Shown here: positions 20,130 through 31,779 of the stretch, one piece after another
Layout of the letters: each line of letters starts with the position of its first letter
How positions within the stretch are numbered: position 1 is the stretch's first letter
NCBI GenBank assembly: GCA_944989445.1
Contig: CALYLW010000724.1
Coordinates: 124,771 to 188,770 of the forward strand
Reading direction: 5' to 3'
Source of the DNA: Ampullaceana balthica
Lineage: Eukaryota; Mollusca; Gastropoda; Lymnaeidae
DNA: 64,000 nt
Program-made: the position numbers and the translations under genes
Notes under the pieces: model-generated
What the model was told of the DNA's origin: nothing
Database searches by the model: none
The model's input: only the letters and a program-made list of their open reading frames with translations

Positions 20130-22080
20130 AATCAACCTTTCGTTCTTTGATGGCAGCAAATTCCGCTATAAATTGTGAATAATCCAGAGACTGGACTATA
20201 TCTCGTTCGATAGATATTATTGCCAGACTGTTCAGGCGCTCTTGCGTCAAAGTCGTTCTCAAATAGTTTTTAAAAAAAAATTAATTTCAACTTGGAAAAA
20301 CTTCTTTACCCCGATGCAATAGTAATCGAAATTGTCAATGCTATAAGAGGGGCTAAAGCGACATTTGGAACAGCAATATTCAAACCATGATCATAATTAA
20401 AAGTAAAGCATCAAGAGAAGACGAAACCGTATCTGAAACAACGTTGGAAAATATTTGCAACTCCCTGCATAAATCCTGCTGATCAATATCTGAACCAGAT
20501 TCATCGGTGAGCGCAATATTTCAAATCCATGCACCATTTCATCAAATCGTTTTGGTCAAATTTTGCAATTTTTTTGAGTTGTGCAGAAAACCAAAAAGAC
20601 CAAAATAACGTTCCATTTGCTCAAAACGTGCAGTCAATGACATAACTGCTTGATCTAACAAAAACATTAAAAATTCCACTCGATATTTTTCCTTTGAATC
20701 TGTCAATGATTCATCTATGCTTTCATAGTTGAACTGTTTGTGCACTTTCTGTCTTTTCAAGCTTGTGGCAGCTGGAAATATGATTTCATCTGGTTCCATC
20801 TCTAATTTTTGAGCCAATTCTGTGGCCGAAATTTGAGCGGATACAAATCCATTTTCTATGATTTTTTTATGAAATCGGTTGCACTTTTTATACATTACAG
20901 TGCAATGTCAAATTGCATGTCTTTCGATTGCATCAATTTGCTGATCATATTCATTGGAAACAATAAATCGTACCAGATGACTAAAGTTAATTGAAGTGTT
21001 TTTAGTTGTTTCGCCAATCCAGTTGCTTCGGTCTTTGCATTTAGATCGTTGGCATTTTCAGACACTTCCACCAATGCATTGTACACTGCTGCTGTTTGAT
21101 AACGAACAGCTTTAATATTATCAATCCTGCATTCCCAGCGTGTATCGGAAATAGGCTTTACTGTCAGAATTTTTTCATGAGTTTCAAGATCTTCCATCTC
21201 TGTGTTGAAGCACTAAACGAAACATAAATTTGATGCAAAACTCCAAAGAGTGTCGCTACAACCACTGACGATTTCGCCCATTCTCCAAGAATTAGATTGA
21301 AACTGTGACATCCACATAAAATGATTTCAGATTGAATTCATGTAGACTTTTTTGTACACCACGATTGCAGCCTTTCATATTCGCTCCATTATCATAACCT
21401 TGGCCTCTGCAGTTCTGGAAACATGAATTCAGATCTTCAAGCTTTTTCAAGCATGCTTCTGCGAGACATAAACCAGTGCTGTCGTCGGCAGCCATGAATC
21501 CCACAAAATATTCATTGATTTCTACTGGCGTACTCACAATGTTGCATATTCCCAAAATCATAGTTATTTGTTCTTGGTGACCATCATCAGGTAAGCATTC
21601 CAAAATGATGGCATAATATTTCGAATTTTGAGCATTATTTATACTTTTTTCAAGGCGGCATCACCGATCAGATTAACTACCTCATTTTGAATTATTTTGT
21701 CCAAGTAATGATCATGAATTTCTTTGTTTTTTATACGTCTTAAAAGATCTTCTAGGCATGAATCGTACATTCCTAACAATTCAACCAATCCCCAAAAAAG
21801 TCCATTGTCTGGTTGAAACAATCGATCCACAGTGCCACGAAGTGGTAAATTCCGTTCTGCGAGAAACTGCACAATTGAAATGATTCTTTGTAAAACATTG
21901 TTACAGTGCTGAGTCTCTTTTTGCATACGTTTTTGGGTTTCCTTGTCAATTGTCTCTCCTTCCTTCAACTGATGTTCCAGTTGAATCTAAGCGCCGATAG
22001 CTCGAATGTGCTTCATGGACAATTCATGGACGCGAATTAACTTTTTTCCAGTCACTCCTTTATTCTTGTCTTGTTCATTT
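20130..22080 (-). pseudogene. hAT transposase (ZMYM1/DUF4371-like), nearly complete but broken
   Basis: Minus-strand order: 21968-21639 with ISIVQFLAERNLPLRGTVDR and KEIHDHYLDKIIQNEVVNLI; 21603-21292 with HQEQITMILG and NCRGQGYDNGANMKG; 21197-20895 with KPISDTRWECRIDNIKAVRY; 20895-20542 with KRQKVHKQF; then, in a different frame near 20200-20270, LTQERLNSLAIISIERDIVQ, the end of the dimerisation domain. This is the full domain order of ZMYM1-like hAT transposases, with at least four frame breaks. The catalytic Asp of D-S/C-T-P lies in the lost stretch between 21639 and 21603. Confidence 0.9.
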
Positions 22081-22298
22081 TTTTGGTACTTTCAAGATTC
22101 ACTTAATCCCTTGTGTAATGCACCGTGAAAAGAATGTGTGTCCGTTTTCGTGGCTGTGCGGAGTACGCGTTTTGAAATGTTACCCCAGAATAATAACCCA
22201 AACGCCTTGGAAAATTTTACTGAGGGAGGTTGGAAGCCAAAAATCTTCGATTTAAGGAGATCTAAAATACAATTAGTCTTATGGAATTTGACCAGGAC

Positions 22299-22887
22299 CT
22301 ATGGCGGATTAAGGGGGGGGGCTGAACGGGCTAAAGCCAGGGGCCCCCGATGATTTAGGGCCCCCAAACAGCATACTTTATAATAAATGTGGACAAATGT
22401 ATACATGATTTGCTGAAAATATGATAAATTAATAAAATCTCATCTATTAAAATGATCTCTTTTCCCACACGATAGTCTTAGCAGTCAAAAAACCTGATTT
22501 CATAGACTCAATAACAGAAATTATTAAAGAATATTATATATATATTTTAAATTGTCTATCCGCAATGAGCACTCGTGGCCGAATGTGCAGTACTAAGGCT
22601 TGTGGTGCAAGCGGTGGCGGGTTCGACCCCCGGGTGGGGTGTTAAAAAAATTTCTTTAATGTGTTTTTTAATTTTATAAATTGTCTTTTACACTCAATTT
22701 TAGGATACCGGCAAAAAGTTATTTCTTCGAATTCGGTTTTTTCATGAATAATCATTTTGGATGAATATTTACAAGTTACAGTCTTATATTAGCTGCTAGC
22801 AATCATTTTATCTAAAGGTACACTGGCTGGATAGGGCCCCAGTTTGAATTGCAGCCAGGGGCCCCGTGCAGTCTTAATCCGCCCCTG
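22299..22887 (+). mobile_element. hAT MITE with internal tRNA-like module, copy 2
   Basis: 589 bp with a perfect 8-bp duplication ACCAGGAC (22291-22298 and 22888-22895). Left end CTATGGCGGATTAAG; right end CTTAATCCGCCCCTG. The plus-strand tRNA-like module at 22567-22641 has box A-like GTGGCCGAATGTG and box B GGGTTCGACCCCCGG. Its orientation is opposite to copy 1 (12393-12970). As in copy 1, only one terminus is the standard CAGGGGCGG; the other starts CT-A/C-T-GGCGG. Confidence 0.93.
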
Positions 22888-23854
22888 ACCAGGACCTAAC
22901 AATTAATTCGATAAAGGGATGTTTTCGTCTTAGAGAAGTTCGACTTAGCGAGGTCCCGTTTTATTTTCCAAATTAATTATAATTACTAGATTTTTACCCT
23001 ACAGGTTGTTCATTCTGTCCCATCGAAGCAAGTTGTGCAGAATGAAAATGCTTAAAAGCATCGATTAATTGCATTTTTAAATGAACTTTTCAATGCATAG
23101 GCTCAAGGTTTAAGTCGATGATAATCGACTTATTTCATAAATTTTCAGTATTGGAGAGATGATAAAAACCGAAAATATCAAAATAAAATAAAAAATTAGC
23201 CATGCCAGACTACTAAAATAATCTTTTATTATATTTTTGTTTAGCTATTGTCGTTGCTAATCTCTGAAAACGAAAAAATTTATACTTTGAGAAATCAGTG
23301 AAGTTTCAGCTTAATTTCGTCAAATAATTTTATTGACGCCAAATTTCTACATCCAAACCAATGCTTAGAGACGTTTTTATATTTTGCTACTTACAACAGC
23401 ATTTAACTTTTAAATATTAAATGTTTAATACTTAAAACATTTCATATTCAACAGTTGTATATTTAGCGTAAATTTAGGTTACACGTTTGTCAATCTTCTG
23501 AAAATGTGTCTTGACAGATGAATTTAAATTTAAAAATATTACAATTCAAACATTCACTATTTAAAATAATCAGCGGGTAAAGGTTGTCGTAAACTCGTAG
23601 TTCGATCTTTAAATATATTTTTTTCATATGAGTCCTTTGCGAGGCCCCCACTAATCGGAGGCCCATAGGCGGCCGCCTAGTTTGCCTATGCCTAAAGCCG
23701 GCCCTGCACATATAAAACCTACCATAAGGTATTTCTGTATTAAAATTAGCCGTTCATAATTTTTGTAATAATAATAGACAAAAATAATGTAACTTTTTTA
23801 ATAAATGAGAAAGTCAGAGAGAGAGCACACATTTACATTTTAAAGTTCTTTAAT

Positions 23855-25450
23855 CTAGGATTTACATCTGCCAAAGTTTTTGAGTACATCATCAAAGTTA
23901 ATTGTGCGCAATAAGTCTGCCTCAATCATAAGCAGAGATAAAGAGTAAAGCCTTTCTTGTTTCATTGTCGATCTACTTGGATTTTTTGTAAGTTTCAACT
24001 GAGAAAAAGAGCGCTCTGTTAAACAGTTAATAACAATTAATGTTTAAAATATACGCATGGCGATTTTTACATTTCGATAAGCACACTCGATGTTTTCTCT
24101 AACGATTACTTTGTATAATTCTGTACGAAACGTATTGTTTTCAGATATTGATGCACGAAACTTGTGGCGAAAATATACGGGAACTGTTGTAGTTCAGTAT
24201 TTAAATTATTGTTCAGATCTTCAGGATAAGCATTTATTAGTCCTTCACAACACTGAGATGTTTGTGGTACATCTCTGTCTCAAGTTTGTCAAAATGGCTT
24301 AGAAAGCAGATATACGAAATTTGTCTCTGGCATGCAGAGATACCTCAGGGGTATCACCACCAGGCCAGTGACTACTGTTTTTCGTTTATTATTACGGGTA
24401 AAATTTGACGTATAATCCACACCTGGTGTTATTTCTTTTGCATCTTTTTCAAATCTTTCAAATGTATTTCTATTATAGATTCATGCAAGTGATATGCTAG
24501 TGAAGAACGCCAATCAGCACACGTTTTCAAGTTCACAAGCTCATTTTGTAGAGCTTGACTGACCCTGTGAAAATGTAGTAACACTTCTTCCCAAAGACAT
24601 GCATGAGAGCAAGTTATAATTCTTGCATCTTGTTTCAGATGTTTTCTGCTTCTCTTCTGGTGAATTATTATGTGAATGGTCTTCTTGTAAACATTCTAAT
24701 GCTTCTATAATCTGAGGATGAGACTTAAGAATAGCTTCAGTTGCAACAACATGTACTTCCCATTGGTATCAAAAAGATACGTTTTATTCACAAGGCATAC
24801 TTCAGAATCTTCCATCTGTTAGTGCAAAATAGTATAGATCAGTTGCATGCACTGTATGGAAGAAGTTTACTTCCTCTAAACAAGAGGCCGACCAGATTTA
24901 GCACAAGGTATATATATAGCAAAATCATTTTCCTTTAGAATTTTTTTATGCATGTCCTTGTAGTCCCATACATATTAGTTGAGTTATAGGCATTTCAAAA
25001 AAATCAATATTGCAAACTTCACGTAAGTACTGCAACACTTTCTGAGCGATACCTTCACCTGTGTGACCTTGCAGCTCCAAAAAAGTATAAAAATGCCTCA
25101 ATGGGCTCTCCTTCACATATCGAAGAACAACACTTAACGGATCAATTTATGTGAAATCCTGGGTGTTGAGTCTACTGACAAGCTGAAATAACCGGTGCCG
25201 GTAGCCTTTACTTCATCTACAATTACTTCATGAATTTTTTGGGACATAATTTCAATCATTTCTTCACCTATAGTTTTGTATAAATTAGAAGAATTTCCTT
25301 TTCCAGAATTTGTGATGCTAAAAATGGATCAAACTGATTGAGTAACTTCAGCTACGTTAGATAATTTCTAGTTTGCAAAGATCCAAATTTTTCATCTGTC
25401 CCTCTAAAAGTAACCGCTACTGATCGACTCATAACATGCTGCTAGTAACT
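23855..25450 (-). pseudogene. hAT transposase of family N, degenerate
   Basis: C-terminus is best preserved: the minus strand near 24020-23855 reads NCLTERSFSQLKLTKNPSRS, then TMKQERLYSLSLLMIEADLL and a TAG stop at 23857-23855, the hAT dimerisation signature. Upstream pieces include EAILKSHPQIIEALECLQED near 24700 and a stretch near 25400-25330 resembling the V-x-F-R-G-T-D-E-K-F-G-S box of ZMYM1-like transposases. Many stops. The same C-terminal sequence recurs at 36500-36660 in copy 2 of the element. Confidence 0.85.
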
Positions 25451-25494
25451 GTACTCTTAATTTATTTGCTCTTCTACCTATTGTAGTAGAGCCG

Positions 25495-25730
25495 CAGGGC
25501 CGGTCTAAGGCCATTGCAACCTATGCGGCCGCAGTGGGCCCCGAACTTTCATAGGCCTCGTCTATCTTAATTTTGTCTCATTATCCTTATTAATTCCTTA
25601 TCCCTACCAAGACAAGGCCCCGCGCAATCCGTTTCGCGACTAAGCCCCATAGGGCTAGGAAATTGCTAAGAGGGGCCTGTAGAGCCGAGCCTTGTCGACG
25701 AGCTAGGTATATTAACATGCAGTCGTTATG
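25495..25730 (+). mobile_element. hAT left end, nested
   Basis: Starts CAGGGCCGGTCTAAGGCC, a hAT terminus of yet another subfamily, followed by GC-rich subterminal sequence (GCGGCCGCAGTGGGCCCC). It lies inside the 7.0-kb hAT. No matching right end found, so it is a fragment. Confidence 0.6.
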
Positions 25731-25779
25731 AGTAGCGCTTTGTTCATGTTTATCAAATTACGTAGCACAAATATATCAT

Positions 25780-26490
25780 TTAAAAAGTTTTTAAATAATT
25801 AAAAACTTGTAAGTTCAAGTACTTTGATTTAATATGACTAAAAACGTGAAGCGGGTGCTTATGAGGTTTAACATATGCGGTTCATTCATTCTCTCACTTA
25901 TAGATCTCTCTTTTGCCTTCTAAATTAGAAATCTTTAATTTTTATACCAAACACCCGCCCCACGTTTTTAGTCATATTAAATCAAAGTACTTGAACTTAC
26001 AAGTTTTAAATTATTTTCTTCTTTTTAGTCCGCTTGTAAAAACGTAATTTTTAAAAATCATTTTTTACCTTTATTTATTTTATTCTTTTTAGTCCACTTA
26101 TAACAACCTGGTTTTTAAAAAAAAATATTTTTTGCCTTTATTTATTTTACCAGACACCTCACAAGCGCCCGCCAAACGTTTTAAAAACATTGTGATGTGG
26201 TCACGGAGTGAACTCACAGATGTCAACAAAAGCCGACGGTACAGATGCTTTTATATAGTATAATATAGACTATAGATAAACTAAAAAGGCCAATAATTTA
26301 ATAACGGTACATTCGATCGATCTGAAATTTTGATACAATGCATTGTCATCCAAGATCTATCTGTGGTAAAAATTTTCAGATCTCTAGGACCATCAGAAGT
26401 GGTTCAATTTTACGTTGGCAGATTTGAAAAATCTTGGACAAACCAACAAACAATGCCCAACGAAAGCGAGTTAATAAAAACGTGGTAAAA
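25780..26490. repeat. Foldback repeat family F, copy 2
   Basis: Arms at about 25800-25862 and 25947-26009 are inverted repeats over about 60 bp (core TTCAAGTACTTTGATTTAAT and AATATGACTAAAAACGTG) around an 84-bp spacer. The about 480-bp segment that follows matches 13870-14335, including GATCGATCTGAAATTTTGAT and AAAGCGAGTTAATAAAAACG. Confidence 0.85.
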
Positions 26491-26800
26491 AATAGTACCA
26501 ACAACAAAATCGAAGAAAAAATTGCAAAAAAAAACAACAACAAAAAAAACACAAAAACTGTGTGGAGGTGGAGTGGTATTTTACCCACCAGAACATGAAA
26601 ACAAGGTTAAATAAAGTGGGATTTAATATTACTAAATATTAGTATTACATTTGCGATATGCTAATGTCATTTCGATTACGAGGGGATACCAGGACAATCT
26701 ATACATATTTCTTGAGGACTTGTGGTGCCCCCCCCCAAACGCTTGGTGCCCTAGGCACTTGTCAAGTTTGCTGAATGTTTAATCCAGGCCTTGAAACGAT

Positions 26801-27579
26801 ATTTATAATGTCTCGAAAATTGTTTCAAGATTCATGATAGTATTGCCCTGACCCCATCCCCCTTTTCCTCCACACAAAATATCACTCCTACAAATTTTAA
26901 ACAAAAACAATTGTATAATTTAAAAAAAAACCATGACTCTGTGACATAATATTTAATTTTTTTTAGAATCTCAACCTGATGTGTGTGTCTATGTGTGTGT
27001 CTGCGTGCGTGTGTGTGATTTTTTTTTAAACTGTCAAAATCTGAAATCGGTCAAATGGGAATTGTCCGGCAAAATTGCGAAAATTTCTAATATCACATCA
27101 CAGTGACCAGCAAATGCCCTTTTTTAAATTTTTAAATTATTTTTATTTTTTCCTTGATTCCGGAACTTAGCCAGTTTAAAAAATGGCATGGGGCGATCGG
27201 CCAAAGTCAGAATAAGATCATGAGCAGATTTTGGGTGTTAGTATACCGTTAAATGAAAATTATGAAAATCCCATTAGGCCCATATTGATTTTATCACTAG
27301 CAAAATACCCGCGAATTCAGCGGAAAAGTAGGATTCAGTTAGCGGTGGGATACTGCTTCCCTCATATTATATTATCTAGACTTAAGTAACAAAGAGAGTT
27401 GAAAAAGTTCAATATGGCAAATGAAATTGGCGTCATACCACCGAAATGAGTACGTTCATCGTTATCGGTTAGAGCAGGAAAGCCGGCTACCAAATTTCGT
27501 GAAGATGGGGACATAAATAAGAAAGTTTTACTTAGCGAACGTTGAAGACCGTTACGTATAGAATTTTGAAATGAACCTG
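26801..27579. other. Non-coding with short TG repeat
   Basis: No ORF. A (TG)n-rich stretch at 26980-27017 and several poly-A runs. Confidence 0.5.
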
Positions 27580-29015
27580 CTTACTATTGGACGTCAGGGT
27601 TTCAATGCCCTAAACTTTCTAAATATAAGTAATAAAAATCGTATGTACCAAGTTTGATCAATAATAATCCATTGTAGCCTTTGCCTTTACACTTCGCGGG
27701 AGTGTACCCAACAACTTTCTAAAGTTTAACGGCGATCAGTGAATAAAATAATATTTATACAACTGACATAAGAAAAAAACGACATTAAGGGCCCATTCGG
27801 TGCAGGGTGTTACTATTAAGACACCTGTTGATTTTAATCTGGATGGTGTTGAATATTATTGTCAATATTTGTCAATGTCGTGTGAAATAAATTGGGAATA
27901 AAATGACATTAAGGGCCCCCGGACAAAACGGAGCAAGATTTGAAGTTCAAAGGGCCTTAAAATTTCAATTGGGATCATGGTGGAGATATGTGTTATTACT
28001 CGTCAAATTTGTTTAAAATTCAATGAGAAACAAAGCTTTAAAAGTTTCACAAAAAAATCCCCTCCCCCCTCACACACACACCCACCCAAGGAGTAAACAT
28101 TAGAAGTGTAATACCCTATAGAATTTTAATATGGGTCATCACATTTTTAAATACCAAGTTTGGTCAAGATCCATCCATTTACACAGAGGCCTTGTTAAAA
28201 ATACCTATTATATAACTCAAGTTAAAAAATGACATTAGGGAACCCGGCCCTAATAAATGGTATTTAAAAAAACAACTTTTATGTCAAGAGTTTTTTGTGG
28301 GCACGTACAACAATTTTCCAAAGTATCGAACGAATACGGTATTATTTATACAGCTTACATAAGGGGGGAAAATGACATTAGGGCCTAATTGGTATAAGAT
28401 ATAAATTTCAAAAGACCTATTGATTTCAATCTGGATCATGATGGAGATACTTATTAGTCAAGGTTGTGTAAAATCAAATTAAGAATAAAATGATATTTTG
28501 GGCCCCCGGGGTGGGGGAACGGTACAAGTTGTAAAGTTCATAAACCTGAAATTTTCAATGTGGATCATGATGGAGATACAAGTCTATATTTGTAAAGATT
28601 TTTTAAAAAATTAATGCGGAATAAAGCTTTAAAAGTTTAACAACAAAAAGATTAGGGGCCCCCGGACCCAAAGGAGTGCACATTAGGAGTTTAGTAACCT
28701 ATAAAATTTTAATATGGGCAAAAAAAATTTATATATCAAGTTTGGTCCAGATCCATCCATTTACCCAGAGCCCTTGTTAAAAATACCTATTATATAACTT
28801 AAATAAGTTAAAAATGACATTTTCTGCCCCAGCCCTTGATAAAATGTAGTTTTTAAATTTTTATACCAGAAACTTTTGTGGCGATCGAATGAATACAATA
28901 ATATGTATATGGTTTACATAAGAAAATATGACTTAAAGGGCCCACGGGGCCCTATAGGTTTAAGATTTAAAGTTCAAAACACCTATTGATTTCAATCTGG
29001 ATCATGTCGAATGCG
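27580..29015. repeat. Decayed tandem repeat, about 580-bp period
   Basis: Blocks such as CAAGTTTGGTCAAGATCCAT plus ACCTATTATATAACT at about 28150-28220 recur about 580 bp later at 28735-28800. The shorter motif TGATTTCAATCTGGATCATG recurs at about 27840, 27970, 28425, 28555 and 28990, and AATGACATTAAGGGCCC-like strings are interspersed. No coding. It is the remains of a satellite or of tandemly duplicated element ends. Confidence 0.75.
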
Positions 29016-29017
29016 CG

Positions 29018-30530
29018 GATTTCTTTTTCCTCTATTTAACTTCAGTTTCAGCTTAAGTCTTAAATAGGACAAGCAGTCGCTAATCATACCCTTACCGTCC
29101 TAATCAGTCGGCCTATAGACCTTCTCACAGCACAGAGACCACTCTGTTGAAGGTAACAAATGACCTCCTGCTCGCACTGGACAGTGGGAAAATTTCTATA
29201 TTGGTCCTCTTAGATCTTAGTGCAGCCTTTGACACTGTCGACCATCAAATACTGCTGAAAACCCTGCAAAATTATTTTGGAATTTCTGGCTCAGTTCTGG
29301 CTTGGTTTCAATCATACTTATCTGACAGATCACAGGTAGTATCAGTAGATGGCTGTATCTCTCACAAAGCTGACTTGCTTTATGGTGTGCCGCAGGGCTC
29401 TGTTTTGGGTCCGGTACTTTTTGTACTGTATACAAGACCGCTACTTCTACTGCTTGAAAAGCATTCAGTTAAAAGCCAATCATTTGCAGATGATACTCAA
29501 CTATATACTCACACTGATCCCTCTAATATGGACTCCGGTGTCCAATTGTTGCAGGAGTGCATTGGTGAAGTGAAGTCTTGGATGACGTTAAGCAAACTCA
29601 AGCTGAATGATGACAAGACTGAAGCACTTCTATTTTGCAACAATAAATCACGCAGTACTTTGTCTCTTCCGAAGTCAATTCACGTAGCCAGTTCGGATAT
29701 TCTGTTCACAACATCGACTAGGAATCTTGGCTACATTATTTCTGACAACATGTCTATTAACAACTTCATCAATCACATCTGTCGCTCTGCCTACACTGCC
29801 ATTCGTCAGATCAGCTCAATCCGTCATTACTTAACAGTTAGTGCCACAAAAACACTAGTCTGTGCTCTTGTACTGGCTCGTATGGATTACTGCAATTCTC
29901 TTTTGTCTGGTGTGCCAAAACAATGCATTGAAAGAATACAGAAAGTTCAAAATTCAGCTGCCAGACTGGTGCTCAAGGCAAAAAAACATGACCATGTTAC
30001 TCCACTTCTTCGCTCACTTCATTGGCTGCCTATACAAGCCCGTATTGATTACAAACTGGCCGTTCTCTGTCACAATTTCTTTTCGGACTCATGCCCATCG
30101 TATCTTACTGAACTTTTGTCGGTCTACTCACCCACTCGCAAGCTAAGATCTTCTGCAGACACACGCGTTCTCTCTGTTCCTACGACACGCACCAAAACGT
30201 TTGGTGAAAGGTCATTCTCTTTTTGTGCAGCCAAACAATGGAATTCTCTACCATTACACATACGTAGTATTCAAACAACCAAGTCTTTCAAGACTGCACT
30301 TAAGACACATCTTTTCACAACTTATTTTTAAAATTGATGAAACAACATTTCTTGTAAATGATTAACGTAGCTTATGTATAATGTATTGTAATTTTTTGTG
30401 TTTGTTGTGATATGAAAGTTAATTTAATACTTATAAGTATGTTATTTCTTTCATGTAAAGCGCTGTGAGCCCAGTTCCTTACTGGGATACAGCGCTATAT
30501 AAATAATCAATTTATTATTATTATTATTAT
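29018..30530 (+). mobile_element. 5'-truncated L2/CR1-like LINE with microsatellite tail
   Basis: Covers most of the reverse transcriptase and the complete 3' region. The 3' end has a stem-loop (AAGCGCTGTGAG ... ATACAGCGCTATATAAATAA) and an (ATT)n tail at 30512-30531, typical of L2/CR1-type LINEs. Endonuclease and N-terminus are missing, the usual 5' truncation. Confidence 0.92.
29102..30331 (+). CDS. LINE reverse transcriptase, C-terminal 410 residues, open
   Basis: An uninterrupted frame. It enters with NQSAYRPSHSTETTLLKVTN upstream of the nominal start. Motifs in order: LVLLDLSAAFDTVDHQILL (palm motif A, catalytic Asp), LLYGVPQGSVLGPVLFVLYT (motif B), SQSFADDTQLYTH (motif C with the FADD aspartates), then the thumb and LINE C-terminal region ending SFKTALKTHLFTTYF and TAA at 30331. 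No stop or frameshift in about 1.2 kb, in contrast to the dead elements around it, so this is a young insertion. It lacks the N-terminal endonuclease and cannot retrotranspose on its own. L2/CR1-like by motif style; the exact clade needs a tree. Confidence 0.9.
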   Translation, partial: NQSAYRPSHSTETTLLKVTNDLLLALDSGKISILVLLDLSAAFDTVDHQILLKTLQNYFGISGSVLAWFQSYLSDRSQVVSVDGCISHKADLLYGVPQGSVLGPVLFVLYTRPLLLLLEKHSVKSQSFADDTQLYTHTDPSNMDSGVQLLQECIGEVKSWMTLSKLKLNDDKTEALLFCNNKSRSTLSLPKSIHVASSDILFTTSTRNLGYIISDNMSINNFINHICRSAYTAIRQISSIRHYLTVSATKTLVCALVLARMDYCNSLLSGVPKQCIERIQKVQNSAARLVLKAKKHDHVTPLLRSLHWLPIQARIDYKLAVLCHNFFSDSCPSYLTELLSVYSPTRKLRSSADTRVLSVPTTRTKTFGERSFSFCAAKQWNSLPLHIRSIQTTKSFKTALKTHLFTTYF

Positions 30531-31634
30531 TACCGAAGAAAGGCAATACGACACAATGCCAGAATTATAGAACAATCAGCCTTATCGGCTACCTAGCAAA
30601 GTAATGCTGATAATTTTCCTCGGCCGGCTGAACCCAATATCCGAGGAATTACTGGCAGAAGAACGGGCAGGTTTCAGACCAGGCAGAAACACAATCTAGC
30701 AGATCTTCAACTGTCGCTTGCTCATAGAAAAACATCTACAGCACAAACCCGAACTCCATCACAACTTCATAGACTTCAAGAAAGCCTTTGATCGAGTATG
30801 GCATGAGGGACTTTGGCAAGTGATGAGAAGTTTCAACATTGACGAAGAGCTAGTAAAGGTGAAGAACTCTACAATTAGGCAAGCAGTGCAGTTTTATTTA
30901 AAGGCTGCGTAGGGTACTTACTTCTTCAAAACGACGATCGGAGTCCGCCAGGGCTGCATTCTCTCACCTGTCCTGTTCAATATCTTCCTTGAAAAAAATC
31001 ATGCAAGAAACTCTCAGTGATCACAACACATCCATCCCTATAGGCGGAAGACCCTTATGCAACCTAAGATTTGCTGATGACATATTAGATCTTTTGGCTG
31101 GGGGCAGTAAAGAAGTCGTTTACATGAACTCACTGACAAACTTGCAGACAGATCGGGTGCATATGGGATGAAAATTAGCTAAGAGAAAATCAAGATATTG
31201 GTTAACACCTCAGCTGCCAGTATGGCCAACATCTTAATGAACCAACAAAAGCTGGAGGAGGTACATAACTTTAAATATCTAGGAGCAATTATATCCAGAG
31301 ATGGTACCGGTGAAACTGAAATTCGAGCTAGAATTGGGTCAGCAATGGCTGCAATGACGAAGTTAACCAAAATATGGAACAGCAAAAACATTATCCTGCC
31401 AACAAAGCTCAGGCTTTACAGAGCTCTCGTTAAAACCATTGTCCTTTATGTATGTTAAACCTGGACACTAATGGCAGCCACTGAAAGCAAGCTGCGGGCA
31501 TTTGAAAACAAATGCATAAGGAAAATTCTCTAGATCTCCTATTTAGAACTCAAGACCAATGAATATGTCTGGGACAGAATAAAATCTATTGCGGGTCATC
31601 AAGAACCATCATAACAATAATTAAGAGACGTATT
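30531..31634 (+). pseudogene. Non-LTR retrotransposon RT, left part, split by a hAT
   Basis: The nucleotide string from 30531 reads in shifting frames P-K-K-G-N-x-x-Q-C-Q-N-Y-R-T-I-S-L-I, then EEQAGFRPGR-like residues, FIDFKKAFDRVWHEGLW (motif A) at 30770, GVRQGC (motif B) near 30945, NLRFADDILDLLAGG (motif C) near 31060, and NFKYLGAIISRDGTGETEIR at 31270. Just before 31635 the frame reads T-I-I-K-R-R. It continues at 40278 with R-K-M-A-W-F-G-H-V, so the 8.6-kb hAT interrupts it precisely. Several stops (for example near 31457) show it was already dead or has decayed since. It is a different lineage from the LINE at 29018. Confidence 0.85.
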
Positions 31635-31779
31635 CAGGTCTGGATTAACCTATAGGCAAACAAGACACGTGCCTTGGGCACCAAGCGTTTGGAGGGCACC
31701 ACAAGTCCTCAAGAAAAATGTGTATATTGTCCATAATCAACATGACATTAGCAAATTAAAAATGTAGTATTAAATCGCA

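Larger units (their letters stand above)
19930..23706 (-). mobile_element. hAT with CAGGGCCGGCTTTAGG ends, nested
   Basis: Left end CAGGGCCGGCTTTAGGG; right end GCCTAAAGCCGGCCCTG ending at 23706, a 16-bp inverted repeat. Flanks share CACATAT (7 bp) on both sides, so the 8-bp duplication has one changed or shifted base. It contains a minus-strand ZMYM1-like transposase relic and the hAT MITE at 22299-22887. Confidence 0.88.
19754..26792 (-). mobile_element. 7.0-kb hAT (family N), copy 1, host of nested elements
   Basis: Left terminus CAGGGCCGGATTAAGCC at 19754; right terminus TTTAATCCAGGCCTT at 26792. A perfect 8-bp duplication GAAACGAT flanks it (19746-19753 and 26793-26800). Subterminal CTTGGTGCCCTAG occurs at both ends in inverted orientation. 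A second copy in the opposite direction is at 31635-40277 and shares subterminal and transposase sequence. Nested inside: a hAT at 19930-23706 (itself containing a MITE), a hAT end at 25495 and a foldback repeat at 25780. Without these it would be about 2-2.5 kb. Confidence 0.9.
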
